This document shows, piece by piece, positions 32,381-41,370 of a DNA stretch of 64,000 nt. The DNA is from Paraplanobispora takensis. GTDB lineage: Bacteria; Actinomycetota; Actinomycetes; Streptosporangiales; Streptosporangiaceae. The DNA is taken from the NCBI RefSeq assembly GCF_016863195.1, contig NZ_BOOK01000029.1, positions 1 to 64,000 on the forward strand, read 5' to 3'. How positions within the stretch are numbered: the first letter of the stretch is position 1; each line of letters opens with the position of its first letter. The notes under the pieces are model-generated. The model worked only from the letters and a program-made list of their open reading frames with translations, had not been told where the DNA came from and searched no databases. Made by a program: the position numbers and the translations under genes.

Positions 32381-33496
32381 TCAGGCCAGCACCTGCTCCA
32401 GGGGCACCGCCTCCAGCCCGTGCGCCTCGGCCACGGGCTGGTTGGTCAGGTGCCCCTCGTGCGTGTTCAGGCCCAGGGCCAGCGCGGGGTCGCCGCGCAG
32501 CGCGTCGCGCCAGCCCGACTCGGCGATGGCCACGGCGTAGGGCAGGGTCACGTTGGTCAGCGCGTAGGTCGAGGTGTGCGGGACCGCGCCCGGCATGTTG
32601 GCCACGCAGTAGAAGACCGAGTTGTGGACCTGGTACGTCGGTTCGGCGTGGGTGGTCGGCCGGGAGTCCTCGAAGCAGCCGCCCTGGTCGATGGAGATGT
32701 CCACCAGCACCGAGCCCGGCCGCATCCGCGAGACCAGTTCGTTGCCGACCAGCTTGGGGGCCTTGGCGCCGGGCACCAGCACCGCGCCGATGACCAGGTC
32801 GGCGGACAGGACCGCGCGCTCGACCTCGTAGGAGTTCGACGCGACCGTCTGGCAGTGCCCCTTGTAGACGACGTCGGCCTGGCGGAGCCGGTCGATGTTG
32901 CGGTCGAGCAGCACCACCTCGGCGTGCATGCCCAGCGCGATGACGGCGGCGTTCATCCCGGACACCCCGGCGCCGATCACCACCACGTTGGCCGCGTGCA
33001 CGCCCGACACGCCGCCCATGAGCACGCCGCGCCCCCCGCCCTGCCGCATCAGGTGGTAGGCGCCCACCTGCGGGGCCAGCCGCCCGGCCACCTCCGACAT
33101 CGGGGCCAGCAGCGGCAGGAACCCGTTCGGGGTCTGCACGGTCTCGTAGGCGACGCCCGTGACGCCGGAGTCGAGCATGGCCCGGGTGCACGTCTCGGAG
33201 GCGGCCAGGTGCAGGTAGGTGAACAGGACCTGCCCCTTTCGCATCCGGTGGTACTCCTCGGGGATCGGCTCCTTGACCTTCAGGACCAGGTCGCCCTCCG
33301 CCCACACGTCGTCGGCCGAGGCGAGGATGGTCGCCCCCGCGCCCTCGAAGTCGGAATCGGGGATCGACGACCCGGCGCCGGCGTCCTTCTCGACGAACAC
33401 GCGGTGACCGTGCCGGACGAATTCGTGGACTCCCGCGGGAGTCAGGGCCACGCGGTACTCGTGGTTCTTCACCTCGCGGGGAACTGCGATCTTCAC
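32381..33496 (-). CDS. ald: Alanine dehydrogenase
   Basis: 371 residues, the standard length; NAD-dependent interconversion of L-alanine and pyruvate plus ammonium. Active-site residues align with M. tuberculosis Ald: Arg15 ([10 protein letters not shown]), Lys75 (KVKEP), His96 (TYLHLAAS), and the Asp of [10 protein letters not shown]; Rossmann motif [17 protein letters not shown] 33496 follows GGAGG. A near-palindrome 75 bp upstream may bind an Lrp/AldR-type regulator. Confidence 0.95.
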   Translation of the reverse strand: MKIAVPREVKNHEYRVALTPAGVHEFVRHGHRVFVEKDAGAGSSIPDSDFEGAGATILASADDVWAEGDLVLKVKEPIPEEYHRMRKGQVLFTYLHLAASETCTRAMLDSGVTGVAYETVQTPNGFLPLLAPMSEVAGRLAPQVGAYHLMRQGGGRGVLMGGVSGVHAANVVVIGAGVSGMNAAVIALGMHAEVVLLDRNIDRLRQADVVYKGHCQTVASNSYEVERAVLSADLVIGAVLVPGAKAPKLVGNELVSRMRPGSVLVDISIDQGGCFEDSRPTTHAEPTYQVHNSVFYCVANMPGAVPHTSTYALTNVTLPYAVAIAESGWRDALRGDPALALGLNTHEGHLTNQPVAEAHGLEAVPLEQVLA

Positions 33497-33570
33497 AACC
33501 CCTCCAAGATTCGCGCCTGTCTCCTCTTCACTCTGCGTTCCCGGGAAAAGGGCCACCATGCACAACATGC

Positions 33571-33586
33571 AAGCAATCGATCGCTT
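33571..33586. promoter_or_regulatory. Near-palindromic site upstream of ald
   Basis: AAGCAATCGATCGCTT is palindromic at 14 of 16 positions, in an AT-richer stretch 75-90 bp upstream of the ald start. Lrp-family regulators such as AldR control ald in mycobacteria; that one acts here is a guess. Confidence 0.4.
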
Positions 33587-33721
33587 CTGGTGACACTCTG
33601 TTAGCCTTCGCGGCGGTCCGTGTTGTCCGCGGGTTCTGTCGGAACGGCCTTGACCGGTTGATTACACGGTCCTTGCATAGATCGGTAGGCTCGCGGCCAG
33701 CAGATGTGAGGAACGCTGGAT

Positions 33722-34930
33722 ATGACGATGGAGACGCACGCGGGCGGGCCGCCCGGACCCCGGGAGCCTGCGCCCGGCCCTTCCGGCCCCGCGCTGCCCC
33801 CGCAGAGGACGGGGCGGCAGCCGTACGGCCCACCGGGACCCCATGCCCCGCAGGGACCCCACGGCCGGGGGCCTCAGGGACCCCAGGGACCTCAGGGACC
33901 CGCAGGGCCCGGCGGCCCGCAGGGGGCCGGGCCCGAGGGGCCGGCGAGCCCCCGCGACCCCGGGGCGGGGCCGTCCGGCGGCATGCCGCAGGAGCCCCGC
34001 GCGAGCCGGGCCACCACCGTGACGCTGATCGTCGCGCTGGTCCTCGTGGTGCTGATCACCGGCGTGCTCGGCACCATCGCCGTGCTCATGACCAGGAACC
34101 CCGACACGCCGCTGGGAGCCCCGCCGCCGCGCAAGCTGGCGACCCCCATCCACTTCGTCCCGGTCACCTCGGCCCAGCCGGGCCCCTGCACGTCCCCGGA
34201 GGGCTATCCCGACGACGCGGGGCAGTTCTGCTACATCGTCGCCGCCGGGGTCGAGATCACCGCGGTGCGGAAGATCGAGTCGATACGGGAGAGCAACGGC
34301 ACCTACTCCGTCAGGATCGCCTTCGCGCCCGCGTTCCGCGACAAGATCAACAGTGTGACCGAGGAGGCGGCCCGGCAGCAGCTCGCGATCGTCGTGGGCG
34401 GCAAGGTCGTGGCGGCCCCCCGGGTGGGCGAGGTGATCACCGAGGACACCCTGCGGATCTCCGGCTCCCTCACCCGCGAACAGGCCGAGGCCATGGTCGT
34501 CCGGCTGGGCGGGCCCGTGGCGACCTCCGGGGCGACTCCCGGGGCGAGCCCCGGCACGCCCACCCCCTCCACCGGGCTCCAGCAGCCGCTCCAGCCCTCC
34601 ACGGAGACGGCGGCCCCCTCCGGGAACCCGGCGCCCGCGACCACCGCTCCGGCCGTCGCGCCGACGGCGACCGCCAGGGCCGAGGTCACCGCTCCGGCCG
34701 GCGGGCCGACGGCGACTCCCACCGGCACCGCCACCGTCACGCCGAGCCCCAGGGACACGGCCACCGGGCGCCGGACGGGCGGGGGGGACAACGACCCCCG
34801 CTACCCCAACTGCAAGGAGGCGGCCAAGGACGGCTACGGGCCGTACTACAAGGAGACCCACGCGGAGTACTACTGGTACGTCGACAAGGACCGCGACGAC
34901 GTCGCCTGCGACCTCGACGACATGCGGTGA
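33722..34930 (+). CDS. Membrane protein: collagen-like N-terminus, SecD-P1-like head and excalibur domain
   Basis: 402 residues. Cytoplasmic N-terminus (about 1-97) of Gly-Pro-rich collagen-like triplets (GPQGPQGPQGPAGPGGPQ), membrane helix about 100-122, an extracytoplasmic domain resembling the SecD P1 head (NSVTEEAARQQLAIVVGG, then APRVGEVITEDTLRISGSLT), a Pro/Thr/Ala linker (about 265-360) and a C-terminal excalibur calcium-binding-like domain (YPNCKEAAKDGYGPYY, VDKDRDDVACD). I know no characterised protein with this order. Upstream: TTACAC, 18 bp, TAGGCT; SD GAGGAA. It is not part of secD-secF. Confidence 0.72.
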   Translation: MTMETHAGGPPGPREPAPGPSGPALPPQRTGRQPYGPPGPHAPQGPHGRGPQGPQGPQGPAGPGGPQGAGPEGPASPRDPGAGPSGGMPQEPRASRATTVTLIVALVLVVLITGVLGTIAVLMTRNPDTPLGAPPPRKLATPIHFVPVTSAQPGPCTSPEGYPDDAGQFCYIVAAGVEITAVRKIESIRESNGTYSVRIAFAPAFRDKINSVTEEAARQQLAIVVGGKVVAAPRVGEVITEDTLRISGSLTREQAEAMVVRLGGPVATSGATPGASPGTPTPSTGLQQPLQPSTETAAPSGNPAPATTAPAVAPTATARAEVTAPAGGPTATPTGTATVTPSPRDTATGRRTGGGDNDPRYPNCKEAAKDGYGPYYKETHAEYYWYVDKDRDDVACDLDDMR

Positions 34931-34944
34931 CCCGCCGGAGGACG

Positions 34945-34963
34945 GCGCCGGGCGGTCCGGCGC
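34945..34963. terminator. Short bidirectional terminator
   Basis: GCGCCGG and CCGGCGC, 7-bp perfect stem with a 5-nt loop, in the 33 bp between convergent genes. Confidence 0.45.
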
Positions 34964-36343
34964 TCAGCCCTCCAGGAGGGCCTCGATCCCTCCGACGCAG
35001 AAGAAGACCACGAACAGGGCCGCGACCGCGTACAGGAGCGGGTGCACCTCGCGCCACCGGCCCGTTCCCGCCTTGATCACGACATAGGCGATGATCCCGC
35101 TGCCCAGCCCGGTGGTGATGCTGTAGGTGAACGGCATCAGCACGATGGTCAGGAAGGCCGGGATCGCCACGCTCAGGTCGTCCCAGGGCACGTTCTTGGC
35201 CTGGGTCATCATCAGCGCCCCCACCAGCACCAGAGCGGGCGCCGCCGCGGCGGCGGGGACGACCGTCGCCAGCGGGGTGAACAGCAGCGTCACCGCGAAC
35301 AGGCCGCCGGTGACGAGGGCGGCCAGGCCGGTCCTGGCCCCCTCGCCGACGCCGGCCGCCGACTCGACGAAGACCGTGCCGGCCGAGGCGCTGGAGAGCC
35401 CGCCGATCGCCCCGGACACGCCGTCCACCGTCAGGACGGCCCCCAGCCGGGGGACCCGTCCCCGCTCGTCGACCAGCCCGGCCTCGTCGCTGACCCCGAT
35501 GACGGTCCCCATCGCGTCGAAGAACCCCGACAGCACCAGGGTGAACAGCACGACCGTGGCGGTCACCGCCCCCGCGCGGGCGAACCCGCCGAACAGGTCC
35601 ACCTGGCCGATGAGCCCGAAGTCCGGCGCGGCCACCGGGGAGTCGGGCAGGCGCGGGGCCACCACCCCCCAGGAGGCCGGGTCGACCTTCGCGACGGAGT
35701 CGACCACGACCGCCAGCGCCGCCGTGACCGCGATGCCGATCAGGATGGCGGCCGGGGTCCTGCGCACGTACAGCACGATCATCAGCAGCAGCCCGAAGCA
35801 GAACAGCGCCACCGGCCAGCCCGACAGGTGCCCTGTCGCGCCCAGCTGCACCGGCGTCCCGGTGCCCGCCGCGACGAACCCCGCGTCCACCAGCCCGATC
35901 AGCGCGATGAAGGTGCCGATCCCCACGCTGATGGCGTGCTTGAGCGGGAGCGGGATGGCGTTCATGATCAGTTGCCGGAGCCCGGAGACCGCCAGCAGCA
36001 CGATCACCAGGCCCTCCAGCACGACCAGGCCCATGGCCTGGGCCCAGGTCATGTACGGCGCGGCCTGGTAGGCGACCACCGCGTTGAGCCCCAGCCCCGC
36101 CGCGAGACCGAACGGCGCGTTGCCGACCAGGCCCATGAGGATCGTGCTGACCGCCGCGGCGAAGACGGTCGCCGTGGTCAGCTGCGGGATCGACAGCTTC
36201 GCCCCGGTGACGTCGGCCGCCCCGCCCAGGATGATCGGGTTGAGCAGGATGATGTAGGCCATCGCCATGAACGTGGTCAGGCCGCCCCTGACCTCCCTGC
36301 CGACCGTCGTGCCCCGTGCCGACAGCTCGAAGAACCGATCCAC
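34964..36343 (-). CDS. NCS2 family purine permease (AzgA-like)
   Basis: 459 residues, 12-14 helices; proton-coupled uptake of hypoxanthine, guanine or adenine. AzgA/GhxP features: GLTTFMAMAYIILLNP, FGLAAGLGLNAVVAYQ, PLPLKHAISVGIGTFIALIG, GFFDAMGTVIGVSDEAG and SASAGTVFVESAAGVGEGAR. GTG 36343 follows GAGGGGG; GTG 36358 would add 5 residues. It lies 35 bp downstream of the xanthine dehydrogenase subunit gene on the same strand, so uptake and oxidation of purines are probably co-transcribed. Confidence 0.85.
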   Translation of the reverse strand: MDRFFELSARGTTVGREVRGGLTTFMAMAYIILLNPIILGGAADVTGAKLSIPQLTTATVFAAAVSTILMGLVGNAPFGLAAGLGLNAVVAYQAAPYMTWAQAMGLVVLEGLVIVLLAVSGLRQLIMNAIPLPLKHAISVGIGTFIALIGLVDAGFVAAGTGTPVQLGATGHLSGWPVALFCFGLLLMIVLYVRRTPAAILIGIAVTAALAVVVDSVAKVDPASWGVVAPRLPDSPVAAPDFGLIGQVDLFGGFARAGAVTATVVLFTLVLSGFFDAMGTVIGVSDEAGLVDERGRVPRLGAVLTVDGVSGAIGGLSSASAGTVFVESAAGVGEGARTGLAALVTGGLFAVTLLFTPLATVVPAAAAAPALVLVGALMMTQAKNVPWDDLSVAIPAFLTIVLMPFTYSITTGLGSGIIAYVVIKAGTGRWREVHPLLYAVAALFVVFFCVGGIEALLEG

Positions 36344-36378
36344 CCGTCCCCCTCTCACCGTGGGGGACTTCTCGCTTC

Positions 36379-38598
36379 CTACCCGCTCAGCGCGATGTCA
36401 TGGGGCCGGATCGGCACCCGGGGCAGTTCCAGCCCGGTGGCGGCCCGTACGGCGGCCGCCACCGCGGGGGTGGACGACAGCGTGGGGGGCTCGCCCGCGC
36501 CGCGCAGGCCGTACGGCGCGTGCGGGTCGGGGTTCTCCAGGATCGACACCTTCATCGGCGGCATGTCCAGGACCGTCGGGATCAGATAGTCGGTGAACGA
36601 CGGGTTGCGCACCACGCCGCCGGAGACCTGGACCTCCTCCATCAGGGCCAGCCCCAGCCCCTGCGCCGTGCCGCCGTGGATCTGCCCCTCCAGGGCGATC
36701 GGGTTGAGGATCTTCCCGACGTCCTGCACCGCCGCCAGCTCCACCACCTTGACCAGGCCCAGCTCCACGTCGACGTCCACCACCGCGCGGTGCACGCACA
36801 GCGCGAGCTGGGTGTGGGAGTCGCCCTGCCCGGTCACCGGGTCCATCGGGAAGGTCGGGCGGTGGCGGTAGACCCGGGTCTCCTCGATCGGGCCGGTGCG
36901 CTCCAGGACCCCGGCCACCGTCGAGCCGTCGGCCCGCAGCTTGTCCAGCCGTTCCCGTACGGCCTCGCACGCGGCCCTGACCGCGCCGCCGGTGACGTAG
37001 GACTGCCGGGAGGCCGAGGAGGAGCCCGCCGAGCCGACCGCCGTGTCGGCCGTGGCGACCGTCACCCGGTCGATGCCCAGCTCGGTGCGGGCGATCTGCT
37101 CCTGGATCGTCACCAGTCCCTGCCCGACCTCGGCCGCCGCGGTGTGCACCAGCACGTGCGGCTCGCCGCCGAGCAGCTCCACCCGGACCCGGGCGGTGGA
37201 GTAGTCGTCGAAGCCCTCGGAGAAGCAGATGTTCTTGATGCCGACGCCGTAGCCGACGCCGCGCCGTACGCCCTCGCCGTGGGTGGTCTGCGAGACGCCG
37301 CCGGGCATGTCCAGCAGGTCCTCCCCGCTCGCGGGCGGCAGCGGCATCGCGGCGAGCTCGCGCAGCATGCCGGCCAGCGGGGCGGGGGAGTCGATCACCT
37401 GTCCGGTGGCCAGCCGCGAGCCCTGGGAGACGGCGTTGCGGACCCTGATCTCGACCGGGTCCAGCCCGCACGCCTCGGCCAGCCTGTCCATCTGCGACTC
37501 GTAGGCGAAGCAGGCCTGCACCGCGCCGAAGCCGCGCATCGCCCCGCAGGGCGGGTTGTTGCTGTAGACGCCGTAGGCGTCGATGTGGACGTTGCCCACC
37601 TCGTACGGCCCCACCCCGAGGGAGGCGGCGTTGCCGACCACGGCCGGGGAGGAGGAGCAGTAGGCGCCGCCGTCCAGCAGGATCTCCGCCTTGACGTAGA
37701 GCAGCTTCCCGTCGCGGGTCGCGCCGTGCTCGTAGCGCATCCGGGCCGGGTGCCGGTGCACGTGCCCGAAGAACGACTCCTCCCGGCCGTAGACGATCTT
37801 CACGGGCCGGCCGGTGCGCAGCGCCAGCATGCAGGCGTGGACCTGCATGGACAGGTCCTCACGGGCACCGAACGCGCCGCCCACCCCGGCCAGGGTCACC
37901 CGTACCTTCTCTGCGGGGAGCCCGAGGCACGGCGCGATCTGGTCGCGGTCCACGTGCAGCCACTGGGTGGCGACGAACAGGTCCACCCCGCCGTCCTCGG
38001 CCGGTACGGCCAGGCCCGACTCGGGCCCCAGGAAGGCCTGGTCCTGCATGCCGACCTCGTACTCCCCGGTGACCACGACCGGGGCCTCGAAGTCCGCGGC
38101 GCCGAGGCCGACCCGGACCGGCTGGTGGCGCAGCACGTTGCCGGAGTCGTGGACCCGCGGGCAGTCCGGGTCGAAGGCGGCCCGCCACGGGTCGGTCACG
38201 GCCTCGCGGATCTCGTAGTCCACCACGATCGCCTGCGCCGCCCGCCGCGCCCGCTCGGGATGGTCGGCGGCCACCAGCGCCACCGGCTCGCCCTGGTAGC
38301 GGACCCGGTCGACGGCGAGCACCGGCTGGTCCCTGCGCTCCAGCCCGTAGAACTTCTCACCCGGCACGTCCTCGTGGGTGAGCACGGCGAACACCCCCGG
38401 CATCGCCAGCGCGGGCCCGATGTCGATCGACCGGATCCACGCCGACGGATGCGGGCTGCGCAGGGTCGACCCCCAGATCATGTCGGCGAGGTACAGGTCG
38501 GAGGAGTAGGCGAACTCGCCCGTCACCTTCAGCGTCCCGTCGGTGCGCAGCACGCTCTCGCCGACGCCCCGCCCCCGCCGTGTCTCGGTCTCGCTCAT
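36379..38598 (-). CDS. pucD: Xanthine dehydrogenase, molybdenum-binding subunit
   Basis: 739 residues, large molybdopterin subunit of xanthine dehydrogenase (hypoxanthine/xanthine to urate). Domain order: N-terminal a/b hammerhead (GESVLRTDGTLKVTGEFAYS), MoCo-binding regions GVGGAFGAREDLSM, GAMRGFGAVQACFAYE and EVGQGLVTIQEQIA, C-terminal GAGEPPTLSSTPAVAAAVRAAT with the Glu expected to act as base. The FAD and 2Fe-2S subunits that normally accompany it are missing upstream, where only a pseudogene remains, and no SD precedes the ATG. So either the partners lie elsewhere or a rearrangement has cut the operon. Confidence 0.88.
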   Translation of the reverse strand: MSETETRRGRGVGESVLRTDGTLKVTGEFAYSSDLYLADMIWGSTLRSPHPSAWIRSIDIGPALAMPGVFAVLTHEDVPGEKFYGLERRDQPVLAVDRVRYQGEPVALVAADHPERARRAAQAIVVDYEIREAVTDPWRAAFDPDCPRVHDSGNVLRHQPVRVGLGAADFEAPVVVTGEYEVGMQDQAFLGPESGLAVPAEDGGVDLFVATQWLHVDRDQIAPCLGLPAEKVRVTLAGVGGAFGAREDLSMQVHACMLALRTGRPVKIVYGREESFFGHVHRHPARMRYEHGATRDGKLLYVKAEILLDGGAYCSSSPAVVGNAASLGVGPYEVGNVHIDAYGVYSNNPPCGAMRGFGAVQACFAYESQMDRLAEACGLDPVEIRVRNAVSQGSRLATGQVIDSPAPLAGMLRELAAMPLPPASGEDLLDMPGGVSQTTHGEGVRRGVGYGVGIKNICFSEGFDDYSTARVRVELLGGEPHVLVHTAAAEVGQGLVTIQEQIARTELGIDRVTVATADTAVGSAGSSSASRQSYVTGGAVRAACEAVRERLDKLRADGSTVAGVLERTGPIEETRVYRHRPTFPMDPVTGQGDSHTQLALCVHRAVVDVDVELGLVKVVELAAVQDVGKILNPIALEGQIHGGTAQGLGLALMEEVQVSGGVVRNPSFTDYLIPTVLDMPPMKVSILENPDPHAPYGLRGAGEPPTLSSTPAVAAAVRAATGLELPRVPIRPHDIALSG

Positions 38599-38599
38599 T

Positions 38600-39086
38600 T
38601 CAGCAGTACATCAAGCGGGTCCGGGGGCCGCCACGGCGGACACCGCGAAACGGGCGGCCCGGTATTGGCGAGTGTTGTGGTCGCGGACCGGATCCCGGCA
38701 GGGTTCCCGAGTCAGAAGGCTGCGGCCTCGCGAGGCTGCCGAGTGCCCGCTGTTCCCCGTGCAGGCTGGCGTAGAGCCGCCCGCCGGGGAAGGACCCGGC
38801 GATCGCGTGGGCGGCCCGGACGGCCAGGGCCGGCTTGCCCGATCCGGGCGTTCTGAATGGCCTCACCGTGCCACAGGTCGAGAGCACGCTCGAAGTGGTG
38901 GCACGCGGCCTCTCCGTCGTCAGGGGTGCCGTCCCACAGGGCCTTCGTCAGGTCGTCGGCGGAGACCGGTGCACCGGCTCTCAGCAGCAGTGCCGCCGGG
39001 AGCTGACGGTGCTTGAGGCGCGGCAGCGGAACGGCGTCACCATCGGCACGGCGCATCACCAGGTTGCTCGGGATCGTAAATCTCAC
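38600..39086 (-). pseudogene. Remnant of an AfsR-like SARP/NB-ARC regulator
   Basis: On the minus strand: a SARP N-terminus (MRFTIPSNLVMRRADGDAVP, then LRAGAPVSADDLTKALWDGT), a jump to the end of the bacterial transcriptional activation domain (HFERALDLWHGEAI), then, after a frame change near 38860, a P-loop region (PGSGKPALAVRAAHAIAGSF, then PGGRLYASLHG) typical of AfsR NB-ARC modules, and a stop at 38600. Internal deletion and a frameshift make it non-functional. It abuts the pucD start. Confidence 0.75.
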
Positions 39087-39751
39087 GTGGCGGCCTCGAA
39101 CGGCGGTAACCCGCAGAGTATCTGGAATGTCCCGAAAAATAGCCTTATGAGGCTAACTGTGAAAGGTTTCCCAATCAAGCCGCGATCTCAATAGATGATG
39201 CGGCGCCATAATGTATCGGCGGTGTATTTATTTGACCGGCCCGTGCTTTCAATAAATGGCGTAGCCGACGGATGGTCGCTTACGGTGTCGCCGCGACCAC
39301 CCTGCGCATGGACGCCGGATTTCGATCGGGCGGGTGTGCTCGCTCTGCCCGGGGTGGCCTCCCGCCTGTTCGGCGACCTGTGGGGCGGGATGTTCCGGGA
39401 GCGGCTGATCTTCCGGTGTTTCCATGGAGGGAGATTGCTACCGATGGGTTAACTTGTCGCGTCGCCGTCGGTCGTCCGGGTCGTCATCCGGTAATCCCAT
39501 TGACCGCCTGTCCGGACTTCTCTTGTGCCGGACGGTGAAGTTTGGTTTTCTTGCAGTACGCGATTGCGTTGAAGGAATGCTCAAGCCAGGTGGTCGCGGC
39601 ACGGGGACCCGTTCGCGGGACGGCTGCCGCAGGCCGGGTTACGGGGTGAACGATGACGAGGGGCGGGCTCTGGGGGCGACTTCGCATGCGGAGTGCCGTC
39701 CGGGAAGCGGCGGGGAGCGGCTACGGGATCTCTGTGCGCATGGCTAGGTCC
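39087..39751. other. Decayed or non-coding interval
   Basis: Noticeably lower GC than its surroundings and no gene I can support. A perfect hairpin TAGCCT-TATG-AGGCTA lies at 39140-39155. Plus-strand frames from 39195 to 39538 and a minus-strand frame at 39484-39687 (containing WLEHSFNAIAYCKKTK) have no recognisable family and rare-codon-rich composition, suggesting old inserted or eroded DNA. Confidence 0.55.
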
Positions 39752-39788
39752 GAAAAGAGTGGGTTCCGCAAGGGGCGCGGAACCCACT
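39752..39788 (-). terminator. Terminator of the small secreted peptide gene
   Basis: On the minus strand AGTGGGTTCCGC, 7-nt loop, GCGGAACCCACT: a perfect 12-bp stem followed by CTTTTC, 25 bp after the peptide stop codon. The presence of such a strong terminator supports the short ORF as a real transcription unit. Confidence 0.85.
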
Positions 39789-39813
39789 GGGAGTGAGAGA
39801 GGATCCCGTCGTG

Positions 39814-39960
39814 TCAGCCAGGGTAGACCCAGCCGATGGACTGGATTACAACTTTCTCCTGAGCAGGCGAATCGGCGGTTGCAGCCGTAGCATTGCCCAT
39901 GACGGCCACCGAGGCCGTGAACAGGACAGCAAAGGCAGACAAGGCAAGACGTCGAGGCAC
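39814..39960 (-). CDS. Small secreted peptide (48 residues), candidate signalling peptide
   Basis: GTG 39960 is 6 nt after AGGAGT. Product: basic start MPRRLALSAFAVLFTASVAV, a hydrophobic core, and a signal-peptidase-like site NATAATA followed by a mature tail of ~19 residues, DSPAQEKVVIQSIGWVYPG. No lipobox. It ends in a hydrophobic C-terminus of the sort used by peptide pheromones, has its own terminator, and is divergent with only 52 bp between start codons from an XRE-TPR regulator. That makes it a good candidate for a ligand of the regulator (RRNPP-like logic). I know no family for it; an antimicrobial or leaderless structural peptide is possible. Confidence 0.72.
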   Translation of the reverse strand: MPRRLALSAFAVLFTASVAVMGNATAATADSPAQEKVVIQSIGWVYPG

Positions 39961-39986
39961 GGGGAGACTCCTGTCGTAGGCGCTGC

Positions 39987-40004
39987 TCAACTGACATCTT
40001 TCAA
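39987..40004. promoter_or_regulatory. Direct repeat in the divergent peptide/regulator promoter
   Basis: TCAA-N10-TCAA (39987-39990 and 40001-40004) within the 52-bp gap; the second copy, read on the minus strand, is part of TTGAAA, a plausible -35 for the peptide gene. A possible site for the XRE protein; short and so only suggestive. Confidence 0.35.
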
Positions 40005-40012
40005 GGGGTAAC

Positions 40013-41305
40013 GTGGCTGGTCAAGACTTGGTGGGACAGCGTATCAAGGCTGTTCGTCGTCAGCGCGGACTCTCTCAAGCCCAGCTTGCGCACCCCGAAC
40101 TCTCCGATAGTTACGTCTCTCTGATAGAGAGCGGGAAGCGCACTCCGACCCCCGCCGTCCTGGAGTTGCTCGCCGCGAAGCTGGACTGCTCGCTCACATA
40201 TCTGATCAACGGCGTGACAGCCGAGCAGATGGAGGAGATCGAGCTCGGCCTGAGATATGCCGAGCTGGCCCGGCAGAACGGCGAGGTGGTCGAGGCCCGG
40301 GCACGCTACGCCGAGTTGCTCGACGGCGGAGGCCTCGCGGGCCTGCCCCAGCTGCGGCAGGACGCGGAGTACGGCCTCGCGCTGGCGACGGAGGCCTGTG
40401 GCGACCTGGACGAGGCGATCGCCCTGCTGAACAGGATCCGGAGCGCCGACCCCGCGGAGATATCGCCGGAGCGGCACGTCAACGTCGTGATCGCCCTGTC
40501 CCGTTGCTACCGGGAGCGCGGCGATCTGACGCAGGCCGTGGAGGTCGCCGAGCGGATCCTGGGCGGTGCCGTCCGTCCCGCGTGGAGCGACAAGCTGATC
40601 GAGCTCGGCACGACCCTGTTCGCCGCCCACATGGAGCGCGGCGACCTGCTCCGCGCCCAGCAGCTCGGAAACGAGCTGCTCGCGGCAGCCGAACTGGTGG
40701 GCACACCGCGGGCGATCGTCCTCGCGCAGTGGGCGGCCGCGATCGTCGCCATCGAGACCGGCAGGGGAGACGAGGCCGTCGCCCTGATGGACAAGTCGCT
40801 CGCCATCCACTCGGAGAACGCCGACGTCCGCAGCCTCGCCCGGTTCCGTTGCGACTACGCCAGGGTCCGGCTCATCGCACGCCCGCTGGACGCGAAGCTC
40901 TGCCGCGACATGCTGGTGCGGGTGGAGGCGGAGTTCCAGGACAGTGCGATCACCGTGCTCGACAAGCTGCGCTGCGCGCTGAACCTGGCCCGGGCCGAGC
41001 TGCTGCTCGGGGCCCCCGAGCAGGCGGAGCTCCAGATCCGGGCCGTCTGCGAGATGCTGGACGGCATCCCGAACGAGCTGCAGACGGAAGCCCGTCTGGT
41101 GGCGGGCCAGACCTTCGCCGAGGTCGGCAGGCCGGAGGAGGCCGTCCGCGAGCTGGCGGCGGCCGCCGGCCTCCTGGAGCCGCTGCCGACCACCAGGCAC
41201 ATCGCTCAGTCCTGGCTGACCGCTGCGCAGATCCTGGAGCGCATCAACGAGAGCGACCGCAGTGTCGAGGCCTATCAGAAGGCGCTGGACTGCGTGGGAC
41301 TGTAG
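40013..41305 (+). CDS. XRE-family helix-turn-helix regulator with TPR domain
   Basis: 430 residues. N-terminal XRE/Cro helix-turn-helix (about 8-62: VGQRIKAVRRQRGLSQAQLA, then SYVSLIESGKRTPTPAVLEL), the remaining ~360 residues a solenoid of TPR-like helix pairs (YAELARQNGEVVEARARYAE, ALATEACGDLDEAIALLNRI, RCYRERGDLTQAVEVAERIL, GRPEEAVRELAAAAGLLEPL). This is the architecture of RRNPP peptide receptors such as PlcR and NprR and of related actinobacterial regulators. GTG 40013 follows AAGGGG. Divergent from the secreted peptide gene, its likely ligand and target (inference). Confidence 0.84.
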   Translation: MAGQDLVGQRIKAVRRQRGLSQAQLAHPELSDSYVSLIESGKRTPTPAVLELLAAKLDCSLTYLINGVTAEQMEEIELGLRYAELARQNGEVVEARARYAELLDGGGLAGLPQLRQDAEYGLALATEACGDLDEAIALLNRIRSADPAEISPERHVNVVIALSRCYRERGDLTQAVEVAERILGGAVRPAWSDKLIELGTTLFAAHMERGDLLRAQQLGNELLAAAELVGTPRAIVLAQWAAAIVAIETGRGDEAVALMDKSLAIHSENADVRSLARFRCDYARVRLIARPLDAKLCRDMLVRVEAEFQDSAITVLDKLRCALNLARAELLLGAPEQAELQIRAVCEMLDGIPNELQTEARLVAGQTFAEVGRPEEAVRELAAAAGLLEPLPTTRHIAQSWLTAAQILERINESDRSVEAYQKALDCVGL

Positions 41306-41370
41306 ATCTTCGCCCATTCCGGAGATGGGGCGCGGGACCGGCCCGGTGCGTCGGTAGCCTTGGGGTTGCC

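Noticed and set aside
33790-33960. DNA tandem repeat in the Gly-Pro-rich segment
   Set aside because: It is in-frame collagen-like coding sequence of the 33722-34930 gene, not a separate repeat element.
39195-39538. Two overlapping plus-strand ORFs of about 85 codons
   Set aside because: No SD, no recognisable family, atypical codon use; part of the eroded interval.
39484-39687. Transposase fragment (WLEHSFNAIAYCKKTK) on the minus strand
   Set aside because: Too short and without DDE residues, terminal repeats or target duplication; I could not support a mobile element.
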